DNA of 64,000 bases from NCBI RefSeq assembly GCF_001688725.2, contig NZ_CP015401.2, forward strand, positions 3,348,001 to 3,412,000, read 5' to 3'. Below the pieces are notes generated by a model that did no database searches, had not been told where the DNA came from, and was given only the letters and a program-made list of their open reading frames with translations. This DNA comes from Bacteroides caecimuris. Lineage in GTDB: Bacteria; Bacteroidota; Bacteroidia; Bacteroidales; Bacteroidaceae. Position 1 is the stretch's first letter; each line of letters opens with the position of its first letter. Positions 1 through 8,880 of the stretch are shown piece by piece. The translations under genes were made by a program, and so were the position numbers.

Positions 1-222
1 ACAGCACTGGCTATCCATTATATAGGCTCTACACCGACAGCCATCTTAGGCGCTTTGGAACCTGTGACGGCTTTGTTTTTCGGAGTTCTTCTGTTTCACG
101 AAAAACTCACGCCCCGGTTAATGGTAGGTATTTTAGTGATTATCACCGCCGTTACCTTGATTATCATTGGCAAGTCGCTCATAAAAAAGATGAGTATGCT
201 GTTGCAGATGAACAAAAAATAA
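1..222 (+). CDS. EamA/DMT-family permease, C-terminal end (partial)
   Basis: Open from the first base; only the last 73 codons are present. The translation has two hydrophobic helices, the first with the motif GALEPVTALFFG and the second ending ITAVTLIIIGKSL, followed by a short basic tail. The Glu-Pro in a glycine-rich penultimate helix is typical of the second EamA repeat of drug/metabolite transporters, which are ten-helix inner-membrane permeases. The substrate cannot be told. The family call is good; the gene is cut by the window edge. It ends about 50 bases before frr on the same strand. Confidence 0.72.
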   Translation, partial: TALAIHYIGSTPTAILGALEPVTALFFGVLLFHEKLTPRLMVGILVIITAVTLIIIGKSLIKKMSMLLQMNKK

Positions 223-273
223 TATACTTTTGCTAATTAATCAATCGAATAGCAACTTTAATTATCGAAAAAT

Positions 274-834
274 ATGGTAGACGTAAAGACTTGCCTTGAC
301 AATGCACAAGAAAAAATGGATATGGCGATCATGTATCTGGAAGAAGCACTGGCACATATCCGCGCCGGAAAAGCGAGTACCCGACTGTTGGACGGTATCC
401 GTGTAGACTCTTACGGAAGCATGGTTCCTATCAGCAATGTAGCAGCCGTGACCACACCCGATGCACGCAGCATCGCCATCAAACCCTGGGATAAAAGCAT
501 GTTCCGTGTCATCGAAAAAGCAATTATCGACTCCGACCTCGGCATCATGCCCGAAAATAACGGTGAAATAATCCGTATCGGTATCCCGCCTTTGACGGAA
601 GAACGTCGTAAACAACTGGCAAAACAGTGTAAAAGCGAAGGCGAAACGGCTAAAGTAAGCGTGCGTAACGCCCGCCGTGACGGTAACGACGCATTGAAAA
701 AAGCCGTAAAAGACGGATTGGCAGAAGACGAGCAGAAGAATGCGGAAGCTAAACTGCAAAAAATCCATGATAAGTATATCAAACAAATTGATGATATGCT
801 GGCTGAAAAAGACAAAGAAATAATGACAGTATAA
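274..834 (+). CDS. frr: Ribosome recycling factor
   Basis: 186 codons, the normal RRF length. RRF acts with EF-G to split the post-termination ribosome so subunits can be reused. The protein shows the RRF layout: a three-helix bundle from both ends with a small beta domain between. Recognisable stretches are HIRAGKAST near residue 30, the NGEIIRIGIPPLTEERRKQL region near residues 90-110, and a KDGLAEDEQK segment near residue 150. It starts at ATG 274 and is followed 18 bases later by rsgA on the same strand, so the two translation-related genes are probably co-transcribed. Confidence 0.97.
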   Translation: MVDVKTCLDNAQEKMDMAIMYLEEALAHIRAGKASTRLLDGIRVDSYGSMVPISNVAAVTTPDARSIAIKPWDKSMFRVIEKAIIDSDLGIMPENNGEIIRIGIPPLTEERRKQLAKQCKSEGETAKVSVRNARRDGNDALKKAVKDGLAEDEQKNAEAKLQKIHDKYIKQIDDMLAEKDKEIMTV

Positions 835-852
835 GTTGAGAACTCTCCATTC

Positions 853-1785
853 ATGAAGGGATTAGTAATCAAAAACACAGGTAGCTGGTATCAGGTAAAG
901 ACCGATGACGGGCAACTTATCGAATGTAAAATCAAAGGTAATTTCCGACTCAAAGGTATCCGTAGCACCAATCCGGTAGCGGTGGGCGACCGTGTTCAGA
1001 TTATACTCAATCAGGAAGGCACTGCTTTCATCAACGAAATAGAAGATAGGAAGAACTACATTATCCGTCGTTCTTCCAATCTTTCTAAACAATCTCACAT
1101 TCTTGCCGCCAATCTCGACCAGTGCATGTTGGTGATAACCGTCAACTATCCCGAAACTTCCACTATCTTCATCGACCGTTTTCTTGCATCGGCAGAAGCC
1201 TACCGGGTTCCTGTCAAACTGATATTCAACAAAATAGACGCTTACGATGAAGACGAACTACGCTATTTGGACGCACTTATCAATTTATACACACATATCG
1301 GATATCCCTGTTTCAAGGTTTCCGCCAAGAATGGCGACGGGATAAACGAAATTAAAAAGGCTTTGAAAGGCAATATCACTTTATTCTCCGGTCATTCGGG
1401 AGTAGGTAAATCGACGCTTATCAACGCCCTACTACCGGGAATAGAAGCTAAAACCGGCGAAATATCCTCTTATCATAACAAGGGAATGCATACCACTACT
1501 TTCTCCGAAATGTTTCCTGTAAACGGAGACGGGTATATCATTGATACTCCAGGCATCAAAGGCTTCGGCACATTCGATATGGAAGAGGAAGAAATCGGAC
1601 ATTATTTCCCCGAAATATTCAAGATTTCCGCCGACTGCAAATACAATAACTGTACCCATCGCCACGAACCGGGATGCGCTGTGCGCAAAGCGGTAGAAGA
1701 ACACTTGATAAGCGAATCACGTTACACCTCTTATCTGAATATGCTGGAAGATAAAGAGGAAGGCAAATACCGGGCTGCTTACTAA
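853..1785 (+). CDS. rsgA: Ribosome small subunit-dependent GTPase A
   Basis: 310 codons, full length. RsgA is a late assembly GTPase of the 30S subunit. It has the circularly permuted GTPase order of the family: an N-terminal OB-fold domain, then the G4 motif NKID near residue 126, then the P-loop GHSGVGKST at residues 180-188, then the G3 motif [11 protein letters not shown]-terminal zinc module follows, with Cys262, Cys267, His269 and Cys275. It lies 18 bases after frr, and a small hairpin follows the stop. No defects seen. Confidence 0.97.
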   Translation: MKGLVIKNTGSWYQVKTDDGQLIECKIKGNFRLKGIRSTNPVAVGDRVQIILNQEGTAFINEIEDRKNYIIRRSSNLSKQSHILAANLDQCMLVITVNYPETSTIFIDRFLASAEAYRVPVKLIFNKIDAYDEDELRYLDALINLYTHIGYPCFKVSAKNGDGINEIKKALKGNITLFSGHSGVGKSTLINALLPGIEAKTGEISSYHNKGMHTTTFSEMFPVNGDGYIIDTPGIKGFGTFDMEEEEIGHYFPEIFKISADCKYNNCTHRHEPGCAVRKAVEEHLISESRYTSYLNMLEDKEEGKYRAAY

Positions 1786-1791
1786 CTCTCT

Positions 1792-1820
1792 TCCCGCCTT
1801 CGGGAGATTAACGTTTTTTT
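1792..1820 (+). terminator. Weak hairpin after rsgA
   Basis: TCCCG and CGGGA pair around a CCTT loop (1792-1805), and a run of seven T follows at about 1813-1819. The stem is only five pairs, so this is a weak intrinsic terminator candidate separating frr-rsgA from the efflux operon. Confidence 0.4.
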
Positions 1821-1906
1821 ACTACAATCTTTATTAAACCTTTCCGATTAGAAGATGTCTAATTTTCTAAAGACGTAATGTAACATGCTATATACTATAC
1901 TAAACC

Positions 1907-2992
1907 ATGAATAAGAAAACTAAATGGGGCATCATTATTCTTGTCGGTGCCGGTATCATTGGTGGTGGAATCTACTCACAATTACCCAAAAAGAACAACG
2001 AACTGGCCGCTGCCGACAAAGTGATGGGCGGCAAATCCAAAAAGGGAAAGCAGATTTTAAATGTGAACGCCAAAGTCATAAAGCCACAATCCCTGACAGA
2101 TGAATTTACGACTACAGGGGTACTTCTGCCTGACGAAGAAGTGGATCTGTCTTTCGAGACTTCCGGCAAGATTGTTGAAATTAATTTTGAGGAAGGAACA
2201 TCGGTAAAGAAAGGTCAGTTGCTTGCCAAAGTAAACGACCGGCAGTTGCAGGCACAATTACAACGTCTTGTTTCACAATTGAAATTGGCAGAAGACCGCG
2301 TATTCCGCCAAGACGCGTTACTGAAACGCGATGCTGTCAGTAAAGAAGCCTACGAGCAAGTGAAAACAGATTTGGCTACCTTGAATGCCGACATAGAAAT
2401 AATCAAAGCTAATATCGAGTTGACCGAGCTTCGTGCTCCGTTTGACGGAATTATCGGACTTCGCCAAGTCAGTATCGGTACCTACGCCTCTCCTACTACG
2501 GTCGTTGCCAAACTGACTAAAATCGCTCCCCTCAAAGTTGAATTTTCCGTACCGGAGCGTTATGCCAAACAGATTAAAAAAGGGACTAACTTAAACTTCA
2601 ATGTTGAAGGCAATTTGGATGCGTTCGGCGCGCAAGTGTATGCTGTGGAATCGGCCATCGACCCCAACCTGCACCAGTTTACCGCCCGCGCACTGTATCC
2701 GAATGTCAACCATATCCTACTCCCCGGCCGCTATGCAAGCGTGTTAATAAAAAAAGACGAAATAGCCAATGCCATCGCTATCCCTACGGAAGCGATTGTG
2801 CCGGAAATGGGTAAAGACAAAGTCTACCTGTACAAATCCGGAAAGGCCGAACCAGTGGAAGTCACTACGGGCATCCGCACCGCATCCGAAGTGCAAGTGA
2901 TAAGGGGATTGCACATGGGAGATACTATCATCACCTCAGGAACATTGCAGCTCCGCACCGGACTTGCCGTGAAACTCGACAACATTGATTAA
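1907..2992 (+). CDS. RND efflux periplasmic adaptor (membrane fusion protein)
   Basis: 361 codons. An N-terminal hydrophobic helix (WGIIILVGAGIIGGGIY) anchors the protein or acts as a signal. The lipoyl/barrel-sandwich halves follow, with SGKIVEINFEEGTSVKKGQLL near residues 85-105, a helical hairpin between them rich in Gln, Leu and Lys, and the returning half ELRAPFDGIIGLR near residue 180. A beta-barrel and membrane-proximal domain make up the rest. Such adaptors link an RND pump to a TolC-like channel. The next genes, 12 bases downstream and beyond, are exactly those partners. Substrate unknown. Confidence 0.94.
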   Translation: MNKKTKWGIIILVGAGIIGGGIYSQLPKKNNELAAADKVMGGKSKKGKQILNVNAKVIKPQSLTDEFTTTGVLLPDEEVDLSFETSGKIVEINFEEGTSVKKGQLLAKVNDRQLQAQLQRLVSQLKLAEDRVFRQDALLKRDAVSKEAYEQVKTDLATLNADIEIIKANIELTELRAPFDGIIGLRQVSIGTYASPTTVVAKLTKIAPLKVEFSVPERYAKQIKKGTNLNFNVEGNLDAFGAQVYAVESAIDPNLHQFTARALYPNVNHILLPGRYASVLIKKDEIANAIAIPTEAIVPEMGKDKVYLYKSGKAEPVEVTTGIRTASEVQVIRGLHMGDTIITSGTLQLRTGLAVKLDNID

Positions 2993-3004
2993 TACCAGCG
3001 CCCT

Positions 3005-6000
3005 ATGAATATATCCGAATTAAGCATACGCCGACCGGTATTAGCCACCGTACTGACAATCATTATCCTACTCTTCGGATTTATCGGATACAACTACCTG
3101 GGTGTCCGTGAATATCCGTCTGTGGATAATCCGATTATTTCCGTCAGTTGCTCCTATCCGGGAGCCAATGCCGACGTTATCGAGAACCAGATTACCGAAC
3201 CGTTGGAGCAGAACATCAATGGTATTCCGGGTATCCGTTCTTTGTCCAGTGTCAGCCAACAAGGACAGAGCCGTATTACAGTAGAGTTTGAATTGTCCGT
3301 CGACCTGGAAACGGCAGCAAATGACGTGCGCGACAAAGTTTCACGTGCCCAACGCTATCTGCCGCGCGATTGTGACCCGCCTACCGTATCCAAAGCCGAT
3401 GCGGACGCTATGCCTATCCTGATGGTGGCCCTTCAGAGCGACAAACGTACCTTGTTGGAATTGAGTGAAATCGCTGATTTGACAGTAAAAGAACAGTTGC
3501 AAACCATTTCCGATGTAAGTAGCGTATCCATTTGGGGAGAGAAACGCTACTCCATGCGTCTCTGGCTCGACCCTGCAAAAATGGCCGGATACGGTATCAG
3601 CCCTATCGACGTGAAAAATGCAGTGGACAGTGAGAACGTAGAACTTCCGTCCGGTAGTATCGAAGGAAATACCACCGAGCTGACAATCCGCACCTTAGGA
3701 TTGATGCACACAGCAGACGAGTTCAATGATTTGATTATCAAGGAAGAGAATAACCGCATCGTGCGTTTCAGCGACATCGGACGTGCCGAATTGGGACCTG
3801 CCGACATCAAAAGTTATATGAAGATGAACGGTGTGCCGATGGTAGGTGTCGTAGTTATTCCACAGCCGGGTGCCAACCACATTGAGATTGCGGACGCCGT
3901 ATATCAGCGTATGGAACAAATGAAGAAAGACTTGCCGGAAGACGTGCACTACAACTATGGTTTTGATAATACCAAGTTTATCCGCGCATCCATCAACGAA
4001 GTGAAGTCTACTGTGTATGAAGCTTTCGTACTCGTTATCATCATCATTTTCCTTTTCTTGCGCGACTGGCGTGTCACACTCGTGCCATGTATCGTGATTC
4101 CCGTATCCCTTATCGGCGCGTTCTTCGTCATGTATCTGGCTGGTTTCTCCATCAATGTACTTTCCATGCTTGCCATCGTATTGTCCGTGGGACTGGTAGT
4201 AGACGATGCCATCGTTATGACGGAGAATATCTACATCCGTATTGAGAAAGGAATGACCCCGAAAGAAGCGGGTATAGAAGGAGCCAAAGAAATCTTCTTT
4301 GCTGTTATTTCCACCACTATTACGCTGGTAGCGGTATTCTTCCCTATCGTCTTTATGGATGGTATGACGGGACGTCTGTTCCGGGAGTTCAGTATCGTAA
4401 TCTCCGGTTCGGTCATCATCTCTTCATTTGCCGCACTGACTTTCACGCCGATGCTGGCAACCAAGTTGCTTATCAAACGGGAAAAACAAGGCTGGTTCTA
4501 CACAAAGACAGAACCGTTCTTTGAAGGTATAAACCGGCTGTACAGCCGTTCACTTGCCGCTTTCTTGAATAAACGATGGATTGCGCTTCCATTCACATTC
4601 ATCACCATTTGCCTGATTGGTATCCTGTGGAATGCGGTTCCTTCGGAAATGGCACCTTTGGAAGACCGTTCGCAAATCAGCATCAATACGAGAGGTGCAG
4701 AAGGCGTCACTTATGAATACATACGCGATTATACCGAAGATATCAACCAACTTGTCGACTCCATCCTTCCGGATGCGGAAGCGGTGACTGCCCGTGTATC
4801 CAGTGGTAGCGGAAACGTACGTATCACGCTGAAGGACATGAAGGACCGCGACTACACGCAAATGGAAGTTGCCGAGAAAATCTCGAAAGCGGTACAGAAG
4901 AAGACAATGGCGCGTTCGTTCGTGCAACAGCAATCTTCCTTCGGCGGACGTCGTGGAAGTATGCCTGTCCAGTATGTACTTCAGGCTACCAATCTGGAAA
5001 AACTGGAAGAGGTATTGCCTAAATTCATGGCGAAAGTGTACGAAAACCCGGTCTTCCAGATGGCGGACGTTGACTTGAAGTTCAGCAAACCGGAAGCCCG
5101 CATCCAGATTAACCGCGACAAGGCGAGTATCATGGGGGTAAGCACAAAGAACATCGCCCAAACGTTGCAATACGGATTGAGCGGCCAACGCATGGGATAT
5201 TTCTATATGAACGGAAAACAGTACGAAATCCTCGGAGAAATCAACCGCCAGCAAAGAAACAAGCCTGCCGACCTGAAAGCGATTTATGTTCGCAGCAACG
5301 GCGGAGACATGATTCAACTGGACAACCTGATTGAACTGGAAAGTGGTATTGCCCCGCCTAAACTATACCGCTATAATCGTTTTGTATCCGCCACTATCTC
5401 TGCGGGACTGGCAGACGGAAAAACCATCGGACAAGGGTTGGACGAAATGGATAAGATAGCCAAGGAAACATTGGACGATACGTTCCGTACGGCTTTGGCA
5501 GGCGACTCCAAGGAGTATCGCGAAAGTTCTTCCAGTTTGATGTTTGCCTTTATCCTGGCTATTCTTCTGATATACTTGATTCTGGCTGCCCAGTTCGAGA
5601 GTTTCAAAGATCCGTTGATTATCATGTTGACAGTGCCGCTGGCTATTGCCGGAGCATTAGTATTTATGTATTTGGGAGATATTACAATGAATATTTTCAG
5701 TCAGATTGGTATCATTATGCTTATCGGGCTGGTGGCCAAGAATGGTATCCTGATTGTGGAATTTGCCAATCAGAAACAGGAAGCCGGCGAGGACAAGATG
5801 AATGCCATCAAGGATTCTGCCCTGCAACGTCTACGCCCGATTCTGATGACAAGCGCTTCTACGGTTTTGGGACTTATCCCATTGGCTTTTGCCACCGGTG
5901 AAGGTGCTAATCAGCGTATTGCCATGGGTACGGCAGTAGTAGGTGGTATGGTAGTTTCTACTTTGCTCACCATGTATATCGTACCGGCTATTTACAGTTA

Positions 6001-6037
6001 TATTTCGACGAACCGAATCAAAAAACTAAAAGAATGA
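3005..6037 (+). CDS. RND efflux pump, HAE1-type permease
   Basis: 1010 codons, usual for the hydrophobe/amphiphile efflux (AcrB/MexB) family, with 12 membrane helices in two repeats. Proton-relay residues are visible: Asp400-Asp401 in VGLVVDDAIVMTEN (helix 4) and Lys912 in GLVAKNGILIVEF (helix 10). The porter domain follows the first helix. It would export drugs or amphiphiles from the periplasm using the proton gradient. It begins 12 bases after the adaptor gene and its stop overlaps the start of the channel gene (ATGA), which supports a tripartite operon. Confidence 0.96.
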   Translation: MNISELSIRRPVLATVLTIIILLFGFIGYNYLGVREYPSVDNPIISVSCSYPGANADVIENQITEPLEQNINGIPGIRSLSSVSQQGQSRITVEFELSVDLETAANDVRDKVSRAQRYLPRDCDPPTVSKADADAMPILMVALQSDKRTLLELSEIADLTVKEQLQTISDVSSVSIWGEKRYSMRLWLDPAKMAGYGISPIDVKNAVDSENVELPSGSIEGNTTELTIRTLGLMHTADEFNDLIIKEENNRIVRFSDIGRAELGPADIKSYMKMNGVPMVGVVVIPQPGANHIEIADAVYQRMEQMKKDLPEDVHYNYGFDNTKFIRASINEVKSTVYEAFVLVIIIIFLFLRDWRVTLVPCIVIPVSLIGAFFVMYLAGFSINVLSMLAIVLSVGLVVDDAIVMTENIYIRIEKGMTPKEAGIEGAKEIFFAVISTTITLVAVFFPIVFMDGMTGRLFREFSIVISGSVIISSFAALTFTPMLATKLLIKREKQGWFYTKTEPFFEGINRLYSRSLAAFLNKRWIALPFTFITICLIGILWNAVPSEMAPLEDRSQISINTRGAEGVTYEYIRDYTEDINQLVDSILPDAEAVTARVSSGSGNVRITLKDMKDRDYTQMEVAEKISKAVQKKTMARSFVQQQSSFGGRRGSMPVQYVLQATNLEKLEEVLPKFMAKVYENPVFQMADVDLKFSKPEARIQINRDKASIMGVSTKNIAQTLQYGLSGQRMGYFYMNGKQYEILGEINRQQRNKPADLKAIYVRSNGGDMIQLDNLIELESGIAPPKLYRYNRFVSATISAGLADGKTIGQGLDEMDKIAKETLDDTFRTALAGDSKEYRESSSSLMFAFILAILLIYLILAAQFESFKDPLIIMLTVPLAIAGALVFMYLGDITMNIFSQIGIIMLIGLVAKNGILIVEFANQKQEAGEDKMNAIKDSALQRLRPILMTSASTVLGLIPLAFATGEGANQRIAMGTAVVGGMVVSTLLTMYIVPAIYSYISTNRIKKLKE

Positions 6038-7374
6038 AACAGAAAGATAGTTGTATGAGACGCATCATATATATAGTTACCGCATGTGTATTCTTATCAG
6101 TTTCTACTGCGAAGGCACAAGTGCTCACCTTAAAAGAGTGTCTGGAAGAAGGATTGCAAAACAATTACTCTCTGCGTATCGTCCATAATGAAGAGCAAAT
6201 CAGCAAGAACAACGCGACATTGGGAAATGCGGGTTACCTACCTACATTGGACTTCTCTGCCGGATATACCGGAAACTTGGACAATATCGAAACCAAGGCA
6301 CGTGCTACCGGAGAAATAACAAAGCATAACGGAGTCTACGATCAGACGGTCAATGTCGGTCTTAACCTCAACTGGACTATTTTCGACGGCTTCAATATCA
6401 GTACCACCTACAAACAGTTGAAAGAGCTGGAACGTCAGGGGGAAACCAACACGCGTATTGCCATTGAAGATTTTATTGCTGCCCTGACTTCCGAATACTA
6501 TAATTTTATCCAGCAGAAGATTCGTCTGAAAAACTTTCATTATGCAATGTCACTTTCCAAAGAGCGTTTACGTATAGCGGAAGCAAGCCACCTTGTGGGC
6601 AAGTTCTCCGGGTTGGATTATCAGCAGGCAAAGGTGGATTTCAATGCAGACAGTGCCCAATACATCAAACAACAGGAATTGCTACATTCTTCACGCATCC
6701 AGTTGAATGAACTGATGGCTAACAACAATGTTAATCAAAACATTATTATCAAAGACTCTACCATCGACGTATACAGCGACTTGCAATTTGATGATTTGTG
6801 GAATTCAACGTTAGCAACCAATGCTTCTTTGCTCAAGGCAGATCAAAACACGGTACTTGCCCAATTGGACTACAAGAAAATAAACTCACGCAACTATCCA
6901 TATCTCAAACTAAATACCGGATATGGATATACATTCAACAAGTATGACATCAATGCAAACAGCAGAAGAGGTGAACTGGGCTTCAATGCCGGAATAACTG
7001 TCGGTTTTAAGATATTCGACGGTAATCGTCGTCGCGAAAAGAGAAATGCAAGTCTGGCTTTCAAAAATCGTCGCCTGGAACGACAGGATTTGGAATTAGC
7101 CCTTCGCTCTGATCTCAGTAACCTATGGCAAGCCTATCGTAACAATCTTCAATTATTGAATCTGGAACGTCAAAACCTGATAACCGCCAAAGACAATCAC
7201 GATATTGCCATGGACCGTTATATACAGGGGGACCTTTCCGGTTTTGAAGTGCGCGAAGCACAAAAGAGTTTGTTAGATGCAGAGGAACGCATCCTCTCTG
7301 CTGAATACAATACGAAACTTTGCGAAATATCCCTGTTGCAAATCAGCGGAAAGATTACGAAATATCTGGAATAA
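6034..7374 (+). CDS. TolC-family outer membrane efflux channel
   Basis: 446 codons, overlapping the pump gene by four bases. The N-terminus is long before the hydrophobic core. A start at the internal Met (MRRIIYIVTACVF, base 6055) gives a cleaner signal peptide ending at AKA, but the ATGA overlap favours 6034. Two OEP repeats follow, with long amphipathic helices, the repeated opening LTLKECLEEGLQNN, and DYQQAKVDF / EVREAQKSLLDAEE segments. This would be the outer-membrane exit duct for the adaptor and pump encoded just before it. Confidence 0.94.
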   Translation: MKQKDSCMRRIIYIVTACVFLSVSTAKAQVLTLKECLEEGLQNNYSLRIVHNEEQISKNNATLGNAGYLPTLDFSAGYTGNLDNIETKARATGEITKHNGVYDQTVNVGLNLNWTIFDGFNISTTYKQLKELERQGETNTRIAIEDFIAALTSEYYNFIQQKIRLKNFHYAMSLSKERLRIAEASHLVGKFSGLDYQQAKVDFNADSAQYIKQQELLHSSRIQLNELMANNNVNQNIIIKDSTIDVYSDLQFDDLWNSTLATNASLLKADQNTVLAQLDYKKINSRNYPYLKLNTGYGYTFNKYDINANSRRGELGFNAGITVGFKIFDGNRRREKRNASLAFKNRRLERQDLELALRSDLSNLWQAYRNNLQLLNLERQNLITAKDNHDIAMDRYIQGDLSGFEVREAQKSLLDAEERILSAEYNTKLCEISLLQISGKITKYLE

Positions 7375-7402
7375 GGAAGTAGTTTCCATTTATTTTTTGA
7401 TT

Positions 7403-7493
7403 GAGGCTGTCTAAAAAGTCGTCAGTAACTCTAACTCCCCTCCTTCGGGAAGAGGAGAAGAATGAAGATAGAACCGACTTTTTAGACAGTCTC
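7403..7493. repeat. Palindromic intergenic element, 19-bp arms
   Basis: GAGGCTGTCTAAAAAGTCG at 7403-7421 pairs with its complement at 7475-7493, with one mismatch. Between the arms is a smaller hairpin around CTCCTTCGGGAAGAGGAG. The right end runs into a T stretch, so it can also terminate the efflux operon. The same arm sequence is found again at 8806-8845 after the next gene. Confidence 0.75.
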
Positions 7494-7585
7494 AATTTTT
7501 ACTGTATAAAAAACAGTTATTACATACCGATATTTTTCTTTCTTCCTACATTTGCATACTTAAAAACATTAAAATAATAAAAGCC

Positions 7586-8680
7586 ATGAGAAAACTAAGT
7601 CTTTTCTTACTATTACTTTTTATCCTGGCAAACGCCTCAGCCCAAAAAGCAACAGATTACAGAAAACAACAGAACTACAAAGATTGGGTACACATCGCCC
7701 CCAAATTTGACGATGATTTCTTCAAGACGGAAGAAGCCCAACGCATCGGTGACAACGTGTTACTCTATCAACAAACGACCGGAGGCTGGCCCAAGAATAT
7801 CTATATGCCGGCGGAACTGACGGAACAAGAATATAATGCGGCACTAAAAGCTAAAGAAAATACCAACCAAAGCACCATCGACAACAATGCCACCACGACA
7901 GAAATAGAATATTTGTCACGGCTTTATCTGGCTACGCAAAAAGAGAAATATAAAGAAGGAGTGCTGAACGGTATTCAATATCTGCTTAAATCGCAGTATG
8001 AAAACGGTGGATGGCCTCAATTTTATCCGCGTCCCAAAGGTTATTATGTACAAATCACTTACAATGACAATGCAATGGTGAGAGTGATGAACCAACTTCG
8101 GAGCATATACGAAAAGAGAGCTCCGTACACTTTCCTTCCTGACAATATCTGTGAACAAGCACGCAATGCATTTAACAAAGGGATAGAGTGTATACTCAAA
8201 ACGCAGGTACGCCAGAATGGAGAGTTAACAGTGTGGTGCGCCCAACATGACCGTGTCACTTTAGAACCCTGCAAAGCACGTGCCTATGAACTCCCGTCAC
8301 TAAGCGGACAAGAGTCGGACAATATTGTATTACTGCTGATGTCACTTCCCCATCCATCTGCAGACGTTGTGAAATCCATAGAAGGAGCTATCAAATGGTT
8401 CCAAAAGTCTGCAATAAAAGGAATACAGAAGGAATATTTCACTAACAGTGATGGCAAAAAAGACTATCGCATGGTTCCCTGTGAAGACTGTCCTACTCTT
8501 TGGGCACGTTTTTATGAGCTGGAAACAAACCGGCCTTTTTTCTGCGACCGTGATGGCATAAAGAAATATGATATATCGGAAATCGGACACGAACGCCGGA
8601 ATGGTTATAGCTGGTATAACAAAGATGGAAGCAAGGTGCTGAAGAGATATGAAAAATGGAAAAAGGAACAGAATAAGTAA
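7586..8680 (+). CDS. pelA: Pectate lyase, polysaccharide lyase family 10
   Basis: 364 codons with a signal peptide (MRKLSLFLLLLFILANASA). The mature part matches PL10 pectate lyases (PelA type), which cleave polygalacturonate by beta-elimination. Diagnostic stretches are QQTTGGWPKNIYMP near residue 65, YENGGWPQFYPRP near residue 138, YNDNAMVRVM near residue 155, LPSLSGQES near residue 233, and WARFYELETNRPFFCDRDG near residue 310. It stands alone, with palindromic elements on both sides and no SusC/SusD pair directly attached. The export signal places it in the periplasm or outside. The exact linkage specificity is inference. Confidence 0.9.
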   Translation: MRKLSLFLLLLFILANASAQKATDYRKQQNYKDWVHIAPKFDDDFFKTEEAQRIGDNVLLYQQTTGGWPKNIYMPAELTEQEYNAALKAKENTNQSTIDNNATTTEIEYLSRLYLATQKEKYKEGVLNGIQYLLKSQYENGGWPQFYPRPKGYYVQITYNDNAMVRVMNQLRSIYEKRAPYTFLPDNICEQARNAFNKGIECILKTQVRQNGELTVWCAQHDRVTLEPCKARAYELPSLSGQESDNIVLLLMSLPHPSADVVKSIEGAIKWFQKSAIKGIQKEYFTNSDGKKDYRMVPCEDCPTLWARFYELETNRPFFCDRDGIKKYDISEIGHERRNGYSWYNKDGSKVLKRYEKWKKEQNK

Positions 8681-8758
8681 TCATAACTGATGAAAGGTTG
8701 ATATTTACACTGAAAAAGTAAATATCCGGAAAGTCTTTAAGTCCTTAAAATAAGAAGA

Positions 8759-8793
8759 GGGGCTGTCTGACAATAAAATAGTCAGACAGCCCC
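8759..8793. terminator. Bidirectional hairpin between pelA and fumarase
   Basis: GGGGCTGTCTGAC at 8759-8771 pairs perfectly with its complement at 8781-8793 around a short AT-rich loop. It lies between two convergent genes and can end transcription from both sides. Confidence 0.75.
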
Positions 8794-8805
8794 TTTATGA
8801 ATTCA

Positions 8806-8845
8806 AGAGGCTGTCTAGTTACTAACGACTTTTTAGACAGCCTCT
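8806..8845. repeat. Second copy of the GAGGCTGTCTA palindrome family
   Basis: AGAGGCTGTCTA at 8806-8817 pairs with TAGACAGCCTCT at 8834-8845. On the minus strand the right half continues as AAAAAGTCGTTAGTAAC, the same sequence as the left arm at 7403 onwards. It is a shortened copy of that element and also lies at the 3' end of the fumarase gene. Confidence 0.65.
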
Positions 8846-8880
8846 CTTCTTACTGTTTCATCCCAACAGGTATCAACCGG

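Noticed and set aside
262..786. Long minus-strand frame opposite frr
   Set aside because: It is the complement of a clearly conserved gene, has unusual composition (rich in Phe, Cys, His) and no family resemblance.
4550..5317. 255-codon minus-strand frame inside the RND pump gene
   Set aside because: Lies wholly within a conserved permease; its translation looks like antisense of coding DNA with no recognisable domain.
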